Of a DNA stretch of 64,000 nt, positions 39,890-48,630 are shown piece by piece. Where the stretch lies: contig NZ_JHXM01000003.1 of NCBI RefSeq assembly GCF_000621725.1, forward strand, positions 1 to 64,000, given 5' to 3'. This stretch comes from Xylanibacter brevis ATCC 19188. GTDB taxonomy: Bacteria > Bacteroidota > Bacteroidia > Bacteroidales > Bacteroidaceae. Made by a program: the position numbers and the translations under genes. The notes under the pieces are model-generated. The model made no database searches and was not told the origin of the DNA. It worked only from the letters and a program-made list of their open reading frames with translations. Each line of letters opens with the position of its first letter. The stretch's first letter is position 1.

Positions 39890-42120
39890 GAAAACAGTTT
39901 CTGATCACCATCGTCAATATGTGTCACGCGGTCGTTGAGCTCAGCCAGCTTACCGCTGTTCCATCGGTCGGTTGTGCCCACCAGATAGCCAGTGATACGC
40001 TGAAGGCGGTCGATATTGGTTGAACCGCACTTTGGACAAGCTTTCAGGTCGCTCTGTGCATTCTCGTAGCCGCAGTCCATGCAGCGGTTGCGGTTGTGGT
40101 TCACCGAGCCGTAGCCCATATTCAGGCGGTCCATCATGTCAACCACGCTCATAATCACCTGTGGGTTGTGTGTAGCGTCACCATCAATCTCCACATAGAA
40201 GATGTGTCCACCACGGGTCAAGTCGTGATAGGGAGCCTCAACCTCTGCCTTATGACGTGCCGAGCACTTGTAATACACAGGCACATGGTTTGAGTTGGTA
40301 TAGTAATCGCGATCTGTCACGCCAGGAATACTGCCGAAGTCGCGACGGTCTTTCTTTGTGAAGCGTCCGGCCAGTCCCTCTGCAGGTGTTGCCAGTACAG
40401 AATAGTTGTGATGATACTGTTCACAGAATCCGTTGACACGGTCGCGCATGTAGGTCACAATCTTCAGTCCCAGTTCCTGAGCCTCCTCACTTTCGCCGTG
40501 ATGTTTTCCAATCAAAGCCACCAAGCACTCTGCCAGGCCAATGAAACCGATGCCCAGTGTACCCTGGTTAATCACGCTTTCCACTGTGTCGTTGGGGCCC
40601 AACTTATCAGCACCAATCCACAAGCTCTTCATCAGCAAGGGGAACTGTCGGGTGAAGGCGGTCTTTTGGAACTGGAAGCGGTCGTCCAACTGCTTGGCCG
40701 TGATTTCCAACAGGTCGTCGAGCTTAGCAAAGAACTGACCGATGCGCTGTTCCTTGTCTTTGATATCGCGGCACTCCAGCGCCAGACGTACGATATTCAT
40801 TGTCGAGAACGAGATATTACCTCTTCCCACACTGGTTTTCGGTCCGAAACGGTTCTCAAACACACGCGTACGGCATCCCATCGTTGCCACCTCGTGCAGG
40901 TAGCGTTCAGGATCGTCGGCACGCCACTCCTCGCTCTGGTTGAACGTGGCATCGAGGTTCAGGAAGTTCGGGAAGAAACGACGGGCCGTCACCTTACATG
41001 CCAACTGATAGAGATCGAAGTTACGATCCTCGGGCAGGTAGTTCACACCACGCTTTTTCTTCCATATCTGAATGGGGAAGATGGCCGTTTCGCCACCGCC
41101 TACACCCTCGTAGGTAGAGAGCAACAACTCGCGCATCACGCAACGACCCTCTGCCGAGGTGTCTGTACCGTAGTTGATAGACGAGAACACCACCTGATTA
41201 CCACCTCGTGAGTGGATGGTGTTCATATTGTGGATAAAGGCCTCCATGGCCTGATGCACGCGTCCCACCGTTTTGTTGATGGCATGCTGGCGCACGCGGT
41301 CCAATCCCTTCAAACCATCCAAAGGCTGTTTCACATAGTCGAGCAGCGGCTCCTGGTAGAGGGCTGAGTAGTCCTCACCATTCAAGTCCTCCAGATATTT
41401 CAGCTCCTCGATATACGACAGGCGTACAAAGGGTGCCAGATAGAAGTCGAATGCAGGGATAGCCTGACCTCCGTGCATCTCGTTCTGCGCACACTCCAGC
41501 GAGATACAAGCCAGCACCGAAGCTGTCTCAATACGCTTGGCGGGGCGCGATGCACCGTGTCCGGCAATGAAGCCACAGTTCAGGATGTGGTCCAGCGGGT
41601 GCTGTACACAGGTGAACGACTTCGTGGGATAATAGTCTTTATCGTGGATATGCAGATAGTTGTGTGTCACGGCATCACGACTCTCGGCCGACAACAGATA
41701 GTCATCGACAAAGGGCTTGGTGGTCTCTGAAGCGAACTTCATCATCATGCCAGCAGGTGTGTCGGCATTCATGTTGGCATTCTCGCGCGTGATATCATTA
41801 TTCTTAATGTTCACGATATCCAGGAACACGTCGCGGGTCTTTGCCTTACGGGCAATAGAACGCTGGTTACGATAGGCGATATACTTCTGAGCCACGTCCT
41901 TACGACTTGACTTCATCAGCTCCAGTTCCACCATATCCTGGATTTGCTCCACCGTCATCTGTGTCTCACCACGCTGGGCCACATGATCTGTTATCTGATT
42001 GAGCAGGTTGTCATCCTCACCTTTATCGGTGGTCATCATCGCCTTACGGATGGCAGCGATGATTTTCTGCTCGTTAAACCCGACGATTCGTCCGTCGCGC
42101 TTCACAACTGTCTGTATCAT
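39886..42120 (-). CDS. nrdD: anaerobic ribonucleoside-triphosphate reductase
   Basis: Class III ribonucleotide reductase of 744 residues. N-terminal ATP-cone regulatory domain (about 1-90, 'VVKRDGRIVGFNEQKIIAAI'), the ten-stranded barrel with 'SRGGNQVVFSSINYG' and 'CRTRVFENRFGPKTSVGRGN', and a C-terminal zinc site (CMDCGYENAQSDLKACPKCG, about 690-710) before the glycyl-radical segment 'RITGYLVGTTDRWNSGK'. The enzyme reduces NTPs to dNTPs using formate or a thiol under anoxia. Upstream is a perfect 12-base inverted repeat overlapping the -7 box (42159-42208), a likely control site. Confidence 0.97.
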   Translation of the reverse strand: MIQTVVKRDGRIVGFNEQKIIAAIRKAMMTTDKGEDDNLLNQITDHVAQRGETQMTVEQIQDMVELELMKSSRKDVAQKYIAYRNQRSIARKAKTRDVFLDIVNIKNNDITRENANMNADTPAGMMMKFASETTKPFVDDYLLSAESRDAVTHNYLHIHDKDYYPTKSFTCVQHPLDHILNCGFIAGHGASRPAKRIETASVLACISLECAQNEMHGGQAIPAFDFYLAPFVRLSYIEELKYLEDLNGEDYSALYQEPLLDYVKQPLDGLKGLDRVRQHAINKTVGRVHQAMEAFIHNMNTIHSRGGNQVVFSSINYGTDTSAEGRCVMRELLLSTYEGVGGGETAIFPIQIWKKKRGVNYLPEDRNFDLYQLACKVTARRFFPNFLNLDATFNQSEEWRADDPERYLHEVATMGCRTRVFENRFGPKTSVGRGNISFSTMNIVRLALECRDIKDKEQRIGQFFAKLDDLLEITAKQLDDRFQFQKTAFTRQFPLLMKSLWIGADKLGPNDTVESVINQGTLGIGFIGLAECLVALIGKHHGESEEAQELGLKIVTYMRDRVNGFCEQYHHNYSVLATPAEGLAGRFTKKDRRDFGSIPGVTDRDYYTNSNHVPVYYKCSARHKAEVEAPYHDLTRGGHIFYVEIDGDATHNPQVIMSVVDMMDRLNMGYGSVNHNRNRCMDCGYENAQSDLKACPKCGSTNIDRLQRITGYLVGTTDRWNSGKLAELNDRVTHIDDGDQKLFS

Positions 42121-42158
42121 AATACCTTCGAAAAAAGTGTTTTATGGTTATCAAAAAA

Positions 42159-42208
42159 TTCTCTGCAAAGATAACAAATTCTTTCTATAATCCGTACTTT
42201 GCAGAGAA
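42159..42208. promoter_or_regulatory. inverted repeat at the nrdD promoter
   Basis: TTCTCTGCAAAG (42159-42170) and CTTTGCAGAGAA (42197-42208) are perfect complements 26 bases apart. The left arm contains most of the minus-strand -7 box TATCTTTGC (42165-42173), 45 bases from the nrdD start. The right arm gives a TACTTTGC box on the plus strand. It could be an operator, or two opposed promoters. Confidence 0.5.
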
Positions 42209-42238
42209 CTAATTTCTAGTTAAAAAATGTTTTAGTCA

Positions 42239-43900
42239 TCAATATTCAAAAGACGACCCGCCCAGGAACTCGCGCAGCAGCGACGTTGGCGGAATTTGGT
42301 CTTCTGGTATTGGCTTAATATATTTCAATAACTTATGCAATCGGTAGGCCTCCGAATACTCCGGACAGTTCTCGGGCACCTGTTCCAACAGCGGTTCCGC
42401 CTGGCTCTTGATGACGGCCAACTCGAAGAGCATGGCCGAGTTGAACATCTGGTCGGCATGTTCCTGGAATGGGAATATCCACGTGTTCTCGCCCCTGCGC
42501 ACCGATGGCCAGCGGCGAATGGTCTCCTGTGCCGATACGCCACGGTACTTATGGTCGCGCACGATGCGGCGCAACAGTCGGTTGTCGGTAGTAGCAATGT
42601 AGTTATGACTATCCAGCAACAGGGTGGTAAGTGCCGAGGCATAAACACGATAGATCTGTTCTTGCGGCACACCTGCAGTCAGTTCTGGGTTGAGGGCATG
42701 AATACCTTCCATCACCAGCACCTGGTCGTCTGCCAGGCGCAGTTTCTTGCCACTTTTCACGCTTTTTCCTGTCGGGAAGTCATAACGAGGCAGTTCCACC
42801 TCTTCGCCCCTGAAGAGAGCATTCATCTGTTCGTTCAGCAAGGGCAGGTTCAGGGCATGAAGGTTCTCGAAATCATAGTCGCCAGTCTCATCTCTCGGAG
42901 TTAGGTCGCGATCCAGGAAGTAGTCGTCCAGCGAGATAGGCACCGGTTTGATACCATTCGTTATGAGCTGCACCGACAGACGTTTGCAGGTAGTGGTCTT
43001 ACCGCTCGACGACGGACCGGCAATCAGCACCAGTCTCACTCCCTTTCTGTTGGCTATATCATCAGCAATCTTAGCAATCTTCTTTTCCTGTAGGGCCTCG
43101 CTCACCTGTATCAGCAGGTTGCTATAGCCATTCTGGATAGCCTCGTTCAGGTCGCCCACGGTTCTCATGCCCATCAGCTGCTGCCAGCGGTGGCTCTCCT
43201 TGAAGATACCAAACATCTTGTCTTGCATCACCAGCTCGCCCAACTCATTAGGGTGTTGGGGCTGCGGTATGCGCAGCAACAAGCCATCGTAGTATTTCTC
43301 TACGCCAAAGAGGTATAGATTTGACGTGGTGGTCAGCAGCGAGCCGTAGTAGTAATCATAGTAACCATCTATGTCGTATAGGGTGGTAAAGATCTCGCCA
43401 CGACTCTTCAGCAACTTCACCTTCGACATAGAGCCCAAGTCGGTGAACAGGCGGATGGCCTCTTCGGTGCTGGTTTCATGGCGATGGATAGGATAGCCCG
43501 CATCCACAATCTCCTGCATGCGGCGGCGTATCTTGCCGGCATCCTCTACCGTGACGGGGCGTCCCAAGTCCAGATCCACATAATAGCCATTCGACACCGG
43601 AATGTCGATGCTCACCCTGCATGGGTTGTAGAGGTCGTGACAAGCCTTACATAATACAAAAAATAAGGTACGCGTATATGTACGTATGGCCGTGGGCGAA
43701 TACATATCCAGGAACTCCACTTCCTTGGGCTTATACACACGAAAGTGGATGCCCTCTATTTTATTGTTGACACGTGCACACACAGGACCATACTCCATCG
43801 TCAGCCCTGAAATCTTAAAGATGTCCAGCAGGTTGCATCCCATGGGCACTTCAAGCATTTTTCCTATGTTCTTACAGAACACGTTTATCTTTTTCTCCAT
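42239..43900 (-). CDS. TGS-domain / uridine kinase-like P-loop protein
   Basis: Encodes 553 residues. The N-terminus (about 1-65) resembles a TGS domain and the following part (to about 200) the second additional domain of threonyl-tRNA synthetase ('EAIRLFTDLGSMSKVKLLKS'). Residues about 285-480 form a uridine kinase/phosphoribulokinase-type P-loop domain: Walker A 'GPSSSGKTTTC', 'PISLDDYFLDRDLTPRD', 'YDFENLHALNLPLLNEQM', 'VLVMEGIHALNPEL' and 'RRIVRDHKYRG'. This fusion is conserved in Bacteroidetes and Thermotoga and is usually annotated as a nucleoside kinase; the real substrate is uncertain. It follows nrdD on the same strand but has its own region upstream, so it is probably a separate unit. 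Confidence 0.88.
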   Translation of the reverse strand: MEKKINVFCKNIGKMLEVPMGCNLLDIFKISGLTMEYGPVCARVNNKIEGIHFRVYKPKEVEFLDMYSPTAIRTYTRTLFFVLCKACHDLYNPCRVSIDIPVSNGYYVDLDLGRPVTVEDAGKIRRRMQEIVDAGYPIHRHETSTEEAIRLFTDLGSMSKVKLLKSRGEIFTTLYDIDGYYDYYYGSLLTTTSNLYLFGVEKYYDGLLLRIPQPQHPNELGELVMQDKMFGIFKESHRWQQLMGMRTVGDLNEAIQNGYSNLLIQVSEALQEKKIAKIADDIANRKGVRLVLIAGPSSSGKTTTCKRLSVQLITNGIKPVPISLDDYFLDRDLTPRDETGDYDFENLHALNLPLLNEQMNALFRGEEVELPRYDFPTGKSVKSGKKLRLADDQVLVMEGIHALNPELTAGVPQEQIYRVYASALTTLLLDSHNYIATTDNRLLRRIVRDHKYRGVSAQETIRRWPSVRRGENTWIFPFQEHADQMFNSAMLFELAVIKSQAEPLLEQVPENCPEYSEAYRLHKLLKYIKPIPEDQIPPTSLLREFLGGSSFEY

Positions 43901-44034
43901 ATCTTTCCCGTTTTGATTAGTAGTGGAAAATACGCTTCAAAATTACAAAAAAAAAGTCATATTACCACATAATTAAAATTTATTTATTAAATTTGTCCCC
44001 AAATTCATAATCAAAAAAAAACATTTCAACGTTT

Positions 44035-45765
44035 ATGGTGATTACACTATTCACGATGCTCGGCTCACTGGCACTTCTCATGTTTGGTATGAAGTCCATG
44101 AGTGAAGCCTTGCAGAAGATGGCCGGCCCTCAGTTGCGTCACGCACTGGGAGCTATGACTTCCAATCGTCTTACAGGTCTTCTTACAGGTTCTGTCGTAA
44201 CGGCCTCTGTACAGTCATCAACAGCCACCACTGTGATGACTGTATCGTTTGTTAATGCTGGCCTTCTCACATTGGCACAAGCCATCTCGGTCATCATGGG
44301 TGCAAACATTGGAACCACGTTTACCGCATGGATTATGGCGCTGGGTTCATCGTTCGACATCAGCATTGTCAGCTACATCGGTTTCTTCCTTGGCATCATC
44401 ATGATCTACATGAAGAAGCACCGTTACATCGGTGACTTCCTCTTTGGATTGGGCCTTCTGCTGTTAGGACTCACCACGCTGCGTCTCACCGGCCAGGCCA
44501 TGGACTTGGGCCACAACCCCGACGTGCTCAACTTCTTCGAGTCGTTTCCCACCGATTCTTATCTCACCATCCTGGTGTTCCTGCTCTTAGGTGGCGTGCT
44601 GACCTTCTGCGTACAGTCGTCGGCAGCCGTCATGGCCATCACCATGTTGCTCTGCGGCAGTGGTGCCATGCCTATCTACATGGGTATTGCCTTGGTGCTG
44701 GGCGAGAATATCGGCACCACCATCACGTCAAACCTGGCTGCACTCTCGGCCAACACGCAGGCCCGTCGTGCCGCCTTGGCCCACATGTTCTTCAACGTGT
44801 TTGGCGTCATCTGGATACTTATGGTGTTCTATTGGTTTGTTGACGGCGTTGTATGGGCCGTAGATTATATTGGCACCAACGCCCTGCATCAGGATATGGT
44901 CAACATGTCAACCGATAAGAAGCTCACGTTCACGCTGGCAGCCTTCCACTCGGGTTTCAACATTATCAACGCCAGCATCCTTATTTGGTTCATCCCACAG
45001 ATTGAGAAGTTCGTTTGCTGGGTCATCAAACCCAAGAAGGTGGACGAGGAAGAAGACTTCCGTTTGCACTTTATCACCGCTGGTTTCATGAAGACTCCCG
45101 AGCTCTCCGTGCTTGAAGCCCAGAAAGAGATTCGCGCCTTTGGTCAGCGCATGCAGCGCATGTTCAGCATGGTTCAAGACCTGCTCAACATGTCGTCTAG
45201 CACCACCAACAAAAACAAGAAAAACAACGAGAGCGATTTCAATAAGTTGTTCACGCGCATCGAAAAATACGAGAGCATCTCAGACAACATGGAGCTCGAG
45301 ATTGCCAAGTACCTGGAGAGCGTCAGCGATGCTCACCTCTCTGACGAGACCAAGGCAAAGATTCGCGCCATGCTTCGCGAGGTCAGCGAGCTGGAGTCTA
45401 TCGGCGACTCGTGCTTCAACATGGCTCGCACCATCAACCGCAAGTTCAGCGACAAGAAAGACCACTTTATCGAGAACCAATACAATCACCTGCACCAGAT
45501 GATGGGCCTCACCGATCAGGCACTGACGCAGATGAACCAGCTGATGAGCGGTCGCAAGGAAGCCTACGACGTGAACCGCACATTCAACATCGAGAACGAG
45601 ATCAACAACTACCGCAACCAGCTGAAGGCTCAGAACATCATCGATGTCAACAACCACGCTTATACCTATGCCGAGGGTACCATCTATATCGACCTCATCA
45701 ACGAGTGCGAGAAACTTGGCGATTATGTGGTTAATGTGGTAGAGGCCCGCATGGGACTTAGATAA
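44035..45765 (+). CDS. Na/Pi cotransporter family protein with PhoU-like domain
   Basis: Encodes 576 residues. Two inverted Na/Pi repeats in the membrane part (about 1-340) with paired 'GSVVTASVQSSTATTVMT' and 'TFCVQSSAAVMAITML' QSS motifs and 'GANIGTTFTA' / 'GENIGTTITS'. A soluble helical PhoU-like region follows (about 365-570). These are the marks of NptA-type sodium-dependent phosphate transporters at the inner membrane. The PhoU-like tail probably regulates uptake. Single gene, followed by a clear terminator. Confidence 0.92.
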   Translation: MVITLFTMLGSLALLMFGMKSMSEALQKMAGPQLRHALGAMTSNRLTGLLTGSVVTASVQSSTATTVMTVSFVNAGLLTLAQAISVIMGANIGTTFTAWIMALGSSFDISIVSYIGFFLGIIMIYMKKHRYIGDFLFGLGLLLLGLTTLRLTGQAMDLGHNPDVLNFFESFPTDSYLTILVFLLLGGVLTFCVQSSAAVMAITMLLCGSGAMPIYMGIALVLGENIGTTITSNLAALSANTQARRAALAHMFFNVFGVIWILMVFYWFVDGVVWAVDYIGTNALHQDMVNMSTDKKLTFTLAAFHSGFNIINASILIWFIPQIEKFVCWVIKPKKVDEEEDFRLHFITAGFMKTPELSVLEAQKEIRAFGQRMQRMFSMVQDLLNMSSSTTNKNKKNNESDFNKLFTRIEKYESISDNMELEIAKYLESVSDAHLSDETKAKIRAMLREVSELESIGDSCFNMARTINRKFSDKKDHFIENQYNHLHQMMGLTDQALTQMNQLMSGRKEAYDVNRTFNIENEINNYRNQLKAQNIIDVNNHAYTYAEGTIYIDLINECEKLGDYVVNVVEARMGLR

Positions 45766-45800
45766 AAGCGACACAGAATATTTAACTGATATTTCAAGAA

Positions 45801-45836
45801 AAACGGGTCTTCCTATTGGTTGACTCGTTTTTTTTA
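45801..45836 (+). terminator. terminator of the Na/Pi cotransporter gene
   Basis: Stem AAACGGGTC (45801-45809) pairs, with one G-T, to GACTCGTTT (45822-45830), followed by a T run. Confidence 0.8.
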
Positions 45837-45881
45837 TCTTACTTTTGCAGAACTATTATCAACCATAAAACAATTATAATT

Positions 45882-46564
45882 ATGAGAAAACAAGTATTCA
45901 TAATTATCATCTTTCTACTTCTGTTATGTGTAAAAGTGGTCTCAGCACCATTTACGATAACAGGGACTATAAAGAACCAAATAGACTCCTTGTACTAACG
46001 GTGTAATCAGAAAAATCTTCCAATATGAATTTGACGAAACAAATACCAATAATGTAAGTTACGCATTAGATGATTTTGATGGTTACATATCTCAAGTAGA
46101 AGAAGGCGTGGAAGTCTTGTCGAAGGCATGGCAATCGAATAAGAGCCTTTGTCCACGTATCCCGAACGTATCACAGGACAGGTGATTCGATTGCGCCCAA
46201 ATATAATGCAATCTTATTATGGAATTTATATTAAAGAACGTTTTTGATGTTAATGTTGGGAAAAAGCATCGCAATAATTTTGAGAAAATGAGTAAAGCAT
46301 TGCAATCCCATTTTATGGAGCGCACGTACTCACCCATGTTGTATTTTTGGTGAAAAAAAACTAACGTCTAAAATAGGCTACGTAAGGAAAAAGTTAGAGA
46401 AACAAAATGATTGGGATAAAAGTGAGATAAATCAGAAAGATATAGAAGATTTATACATAGGATTACTAAACATCGAGCACCAGTTAAAAAATGAGATGAA
46501 GATTCACTTTACTGAATCTGTGGACAATGAAGGTGATGAAGAAATTACGTCTGTCGATTATTAA
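45882..46564 (+). pseudogene. decayed gene for an exported protein
   Basis: A good gene start (ATG at 45882, -7-like TACTTTTGC near 45841, signal peptide MRKQVFIIIIFLLLLC...SAPFTITG) stops after 38 codons. Further coding-like pieces continue in other frames: 'GVIRKIFQYEFDE' and on to 'VLSKAWQSN' (about 46004-46140), 'NVGKKHRNNFEKMSKALQSH' (near 46253-46312), and a C-terminal piece 'KSEINQKDIEDLYIGLLNIE' to 'EEITSVDY' with a stop at 46562-46564. The order and even spacing fit one ancestral gene of about 225 codons broken by several frameshifts and stops. The front segment recalls DUF4369/thioredoxin-family openings, but the rest is unrecognised. Confidence 0.6.
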
Positions 46565-46667
46565 CACAATATATGCGCGTGAGGTGTTTATGTGATTCTA
46601 TCAATAATTATTTTTTAAGAGCGTTCTTCGTGAGAAGGGCACTTTTTTTTTATTTTCGAGATATTCC

Positions 46668-46698
46668 TTTGTCTTTACAAATAATATTTGTATCTTTG
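46668..46698 (+). promoter_or_regulatory. orphan Bacteroidetes promoter
   Basis: TTTG (46668-46671), 19 bases, then TATCTTTG (46691-46698) is a full consensus pointing right, yet no plus-strand gene follows. The nearest feature is a hairpin 60 bases on. Confidence 0.65.
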
Positions 46699-46703
46699 CA
46701 TCA

Positions 46704-46789
46704 TGCCAGAGATGACAGGTACCTGTACCCTGGCGTCCTATGCGTCTGAATAAAAAAAAGAGGGCTGTCATTTGACAAGCCCTCTTTTG
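46704..46789 (+). ncRNA. candidate small RNA
   Basis: Between the orphan promoter and a hairpin plus TTTT (46785-46788) lie about 86 bases with a nested palindrome (GCCAG ... CAGGTACCTG ... CTGGC). A 16-codon frame from ATG 46703 starts at or before the expected transcript start, so an untranslated RNA is favoured. The terminator is stronger on the minus strand, which weakens the case. Confidence 0.35.
46752..46784 (-). terminator. terminator of the 52978-46795 operon
   Basis: Stem GAGGGCT (46760-46766) with AGCCCTC (46778-46784) and an inner GTCA/TGAC. On the minus strand it is followed by T8, ten bases after the stop of the last lipoprotein gene. Confidence 0.85.
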
Positions 46790-46794
46790 ATAAG

Positions 46795-47994
46795 CTACCG
46801 ATAGTCTATTCTTATGATCTTTGCATCCTCCTTTATGTCTTCTGCCTTATAAGGTATTTCAGAGTCAGGATTTACAAGGTCAGCAGTTTTAATATAATAG
46901 GTATAGTCTCGTGCTTTTCCATAGACCCAGCCTGCGTAGTCGTTCTCCCAGTCCATTTTCTTTTGTATAAACAGTTTTCGTGCAGAATAGCCCACGTAGA
47001 TTCCGTCGCGGTCTTTTATATTTGTTGAGCCTTCTAACAAACATATGTCGTAGGCTACGTCATCAATTATGTTAATACGGAAAGCCTTTTTACCATCCTT
47101 GGTGAACAAGTAGTATTCTTCTACCCACTCACCGTCCATTTCATCTTCATGAGTTTCAATTTTATGTTCAAACTTGTCATATAGCCCTGCTACTGATTGG
47201 GGAAGATTTGATATAGGTTTATCGATTTCGACTGGTCCTAATTTTCTATTTTCAAGCACGAAATGGTTTGCAGACCAACAAACTGTAAGATGATGAATTT
47301 GGAATAATCCCTTACTGATACCTTCAGATGTATATCCGGCACTTACTTCTGTTTTAATAATGAACTGAGTTCCAGCTGGATATACATCATCCGGCCATGA
47401 GCCACCAACAATGCTTATTGTGTTTTTTCGGTATGCAGATACAATCTCATCACTATCGTTCTTACATTCTGCTTTCATAAGCATACTTCCGTTGTATTTA
47501 TGAATATAGTCTGCAGGACTTTCCTTGGTCAATTCAACAATACATTCACATTCCATTTGAAGACTTCCGCTAAGTTTTTTTATTTTGAAAGGTTCTACAA
47601 TCTTTAGTGGCGCTCCGTCTTCTATTAGAGTCGTTATTTCTTTTCCTTGTAATGCAGCGGATGCCTCTTGTACTTTTTGTTTGAGTTCTACTTGGAGAGC
47701 TTCACGTTTCTCATTAAGTTCTTTGTATTGTTTTCCTATTTCGTCGCTTGTCTTACCTGTTTCCAAGTCGATTTCCTCCTCACCTTTTTTTATTAACTCT
47801 TTAATGGCTTGTGGAATAGTAATATCTATTTCCGTCATCATATCATAAAAATACGGGCCATATTCTCCCAATATGCCATCAGAAGGAATATCAGAATTGT
47901 TATTACTATTGCTTGGGACATCATTGCATGCTGCCATTGTAATGCATACAATAGCCGCTCCCATTGATTTTAATAAAAGCTTATTCATAGTCAT
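46795..47994 (-). CDS. lipoprotein of unknown function with coiled-coil segment
   Basis: Encodes 399 residues with lipobox ITMAAC (Cys about 23). After a Ser/Asn-rich linker, residues about 58-115 are Glu/Lys-rich with heptad-like hydrophobics ('ELNEKREALQVELKQKVQEA'), suggesting a coiled coil. The remainder is beta-rich: 'KIVEPFKIKKLSGSLQMECE' and a final segment with WVYGKARDYTYYIKTADL. I recognise no family. It is the last gene of a five-gene leftward set of exported proteins and ends just before a terminator. The phrase 'I(V)EPF' is also found in the next gene upstream (DIIEPFTVISV), hinting that the two share a domain type. Confidence 0.75.
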   Translation of the reverse strand: MTMNKLLLKSMGAAIVCITMAACNDVPSNSNNNSDIPSDGILGEYGPYFYDMMTEIDITIPQAIKELIKKGEEEIDLETGKTSDEIGKQYKELNEKREALQVELKQKVQEASAALQGKEITTLIEDGAPLKIVEPFKIKKLSGSLQMECECIVELTKESPADYIHKYNGSMLMKAECKNDSDEIVSAYRKNTISIVGGSWPDDVYPAGTQFIIKTEVSAGYTSEGISKGLFQIHHLTVCWSANHFVLENRKLGPVEIDKPISNLPQSVAGLYDKFEHKIETHEDEMDGEWVEEYYLFTKDGKKAFRINIIDDVAYDICLLEGSTNIKDRDGIYVGYSARKLFIQKKMDWENDYAGWVYGKARDYTYYIKTADLVNPDSEIPYKAEDIKEDAKIIRIDYR

Positions 47995-48004
47995 TTTATA
48001 TTAG

Positions 48005-48535
48005 TTAATTGTTTACCCTTTGGAATAATTCTGAGCCATATTCTGTAATAACCACACGATTTATGCCGCGCAACTTCTCATCTGCCTTCTCACCACCTTG
48101 GATAATATTTCCCACATTGAGGAAGAATCTGATATTGCAGGACTCATCCTCGTTCCACTCTGGATCGTAATTCAATATGATTATTGGTTCACTGTTGTTG
48201 CATGCAATATATACATAATCTTGAGGTCTGTCAGTTTTGATGATAGCTTCAAACTCAATACCGCCATATAAAGGAGAAACGCTAATAACTGTAAAAGGCT
48301 CTATAATATCAAAGGATACATTATCATCCAATTCCGTTGCTAATGTTTGTCCCATAAACTGGTCAGCGATTTCTGATATCATTTCACCATTAGTGTTCTC
48401 TCCTTTATACATCTTTTCCCTTGCTTTTTCCAAGGAATTGCAGTATTTACTAATAGGCGAACTGCCGCCTCCACATGCTGTGAATCCCATGCACAGCAGG
48501 ACGATAGTCATTAATAAAAAAATAATCTTTTTCAT
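48005..48535 (-). CDS. small lipoprotein of unknown function
   Basis: Encodes 176 residues with lipobox GFTACGGG (Cys about 21), so membrane-anchored. The segment 'DIIEPFTVISVSPLYGGIEF' and following beta-strands resemble the middle of the neighbouring lipoprotein encoded ten bases downstream, and the pair probably arose by duplication. No catalytic or binding motif is evident. It lies 95 bases after the secreted YD-like protein gene on the same strand. Confidence 0.7.
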   Translation of the reverse strand: MKKIIFLLMTIVLLCMGFTACGGGSSPISKYCNSLEKAREKMYKGENTNGEMISEIADQFMGQTLATELDDNVSFDIIEPFTVISVSPLYGGIEFEAIIKTDRPQDYVYIACNNSEPIIILNYDPEWNEDESCNIRFFLNVGNIIQGGEKADEKLRGINRVVITEYGSELFQRVNN

Positions 48536-48630
48536 ATTGAATGTTAATTAATAATCATTAGTTAATTGCTTCACATCCTCTAATAAAAGTACTGACAATA
48601 TACACCTTGACTATTTCCTTATATTATTAA

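Noticed and set aside
42239..43900. Threonyl-tRNA synthetase
   Set aside because: Only the N-terminal TGS and additional domain are similar; the catalytic part is a P-loop kinase, not a class II synthetase core.
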